A stretch of DNA of 64,000 nucleotides from Oasisia sp. SBJ-2009. Its lineage: Eukaryota > Annelida > Polychaeta > Sabellida > Siboglinidae. Shown here in pieces: positions 63,700-64,000 of this stretch. Location of the stretch: positions 994,501 to 1,058,500 of the forward strand of contig OZ024862.1 of assembly GCA_964017155.1 (NCBI GenBank), given 5' to 3'. The notes under the pieces are model-generated. The model saw nothing but the letters and a program-made list of their open reading frames with translations. It made no database searches and was not told the origin of the DNA. Position 1 is the stretch's first letter. Every line of letters begins with the position of its first letter. A program made the translations under genes and the position numbers.

Positions 63700-64000
63700 C
63701 ACAGTCTCTACATAATTACTTGGTGGGTAGCTACAGAGGTAAATACCTTCCACAGTCTCCACCCAGCCAAACAACTTTCACATAGTCTCAACACAATTGA
63801 ACAACTTCCAGTCTCTACACAGTTGAACGTCAACAGTCTATTCACTGTTGATCAACTTGCACACAGTCTCTACACAGATGAGTGACTAGCAGTCTCTGTA
63901 CAGTTGATCAATTTCCAGTCTCTACAAAGTATGAATACTCCCACTAATTCTATTCACAGCTTCACAACTTGCACAGTCTCTACACGGTTGAACAATTTGC
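63700..64000. repeat. Degenerate ~30-bp repeat (AGTCTCTACACAGTTGA)
   Basis: About eight diverged units with the core CAGTCTCTACACAGTTGAAC fill the intron upstream of exon a up to the window edge. Confidence 0.8.

Overview
The window is metazoan nuclear DNA, dominated by repeats, with one clearly recognisable host gene. The gene is the exocyst subunit EXOC8 (Exo84), on the minus strand from the right edge of the window down to position 40195. I can place 14 exons. All splice sites follow GT/AG, the phases agree from exon to exon, and together the exons encode about 622 C-terminal residues; the N-terminal exons lie beyond position 64000. Introns full of minisatellites, several of them built on exon/intron junctions, plus CR1/jockey-like LINEs and tRNA-derived SINEs, suggest an invertebrate deuterostome, most likely amphioxus (Branchiostoma). 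From memory, junction-spanning minisatellites called 'mirages' were described at the amphioxus Adh locus. The species is an inference.

Layout. (1) 1-6540: palindromic satellite with a higher-order pattern of ~504-bp and ~212-bp modules. (2) 6541-7258: a LINE-like (ATT)n tail and a short THAP zinc-finger exon fragment. (3) 7259-20634: a 13.4-kb inverted duplication with arms of ~6.7 and ~5.8 kb around a ~0.95-kb spacer. Each arm carries a tRNA-derived SINE, a dead LINE reverse transcriptase, a hexamer microsatellite and a 1.2-kb TIR element. (4) 20740-21352: a LINE 3' fragment with a 17-bp repeated tail. (5) 21498-38145: a ~16.6-kb foldback-type element without recognisable genes. It has ~1.3-1.5-kb inverted ends with subterminal tandem repeats, an interior of pentamer and ~124-bp satellites with nested direct and inverted duplications, and a candidate 9-bp target duplication. 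(6) 38146-40194: intergenic or EXOC8 3' UTR. (7) 40195-64000: EXOC8. One intron holds a nearly full-length but inactivated LINE at 47631-51585, and most other introns hold minisatellites.

Main discovery: eight minisatellites in EXOC8 start at, or within a few bases of, a splice site. Most copy the splice site in every unit: donors of exons at 62957-63048, 62074-62216, 58855-59008 and 53381-53539; acceptors of exons at 53381-53539, 46518-46662, 45918-46098 and 42492-42611. The gene therefore carries well over a hundred decoy donors or acceptors, yet the annotated exons form an intact reading frame. Two arrays (60 bp in the PH-domain exon and 38 bp after the exon at 53381-53539) look like tandem copies of the exon tail itself, which suggests a route to intron growth or gain by exonic tandem duplication.
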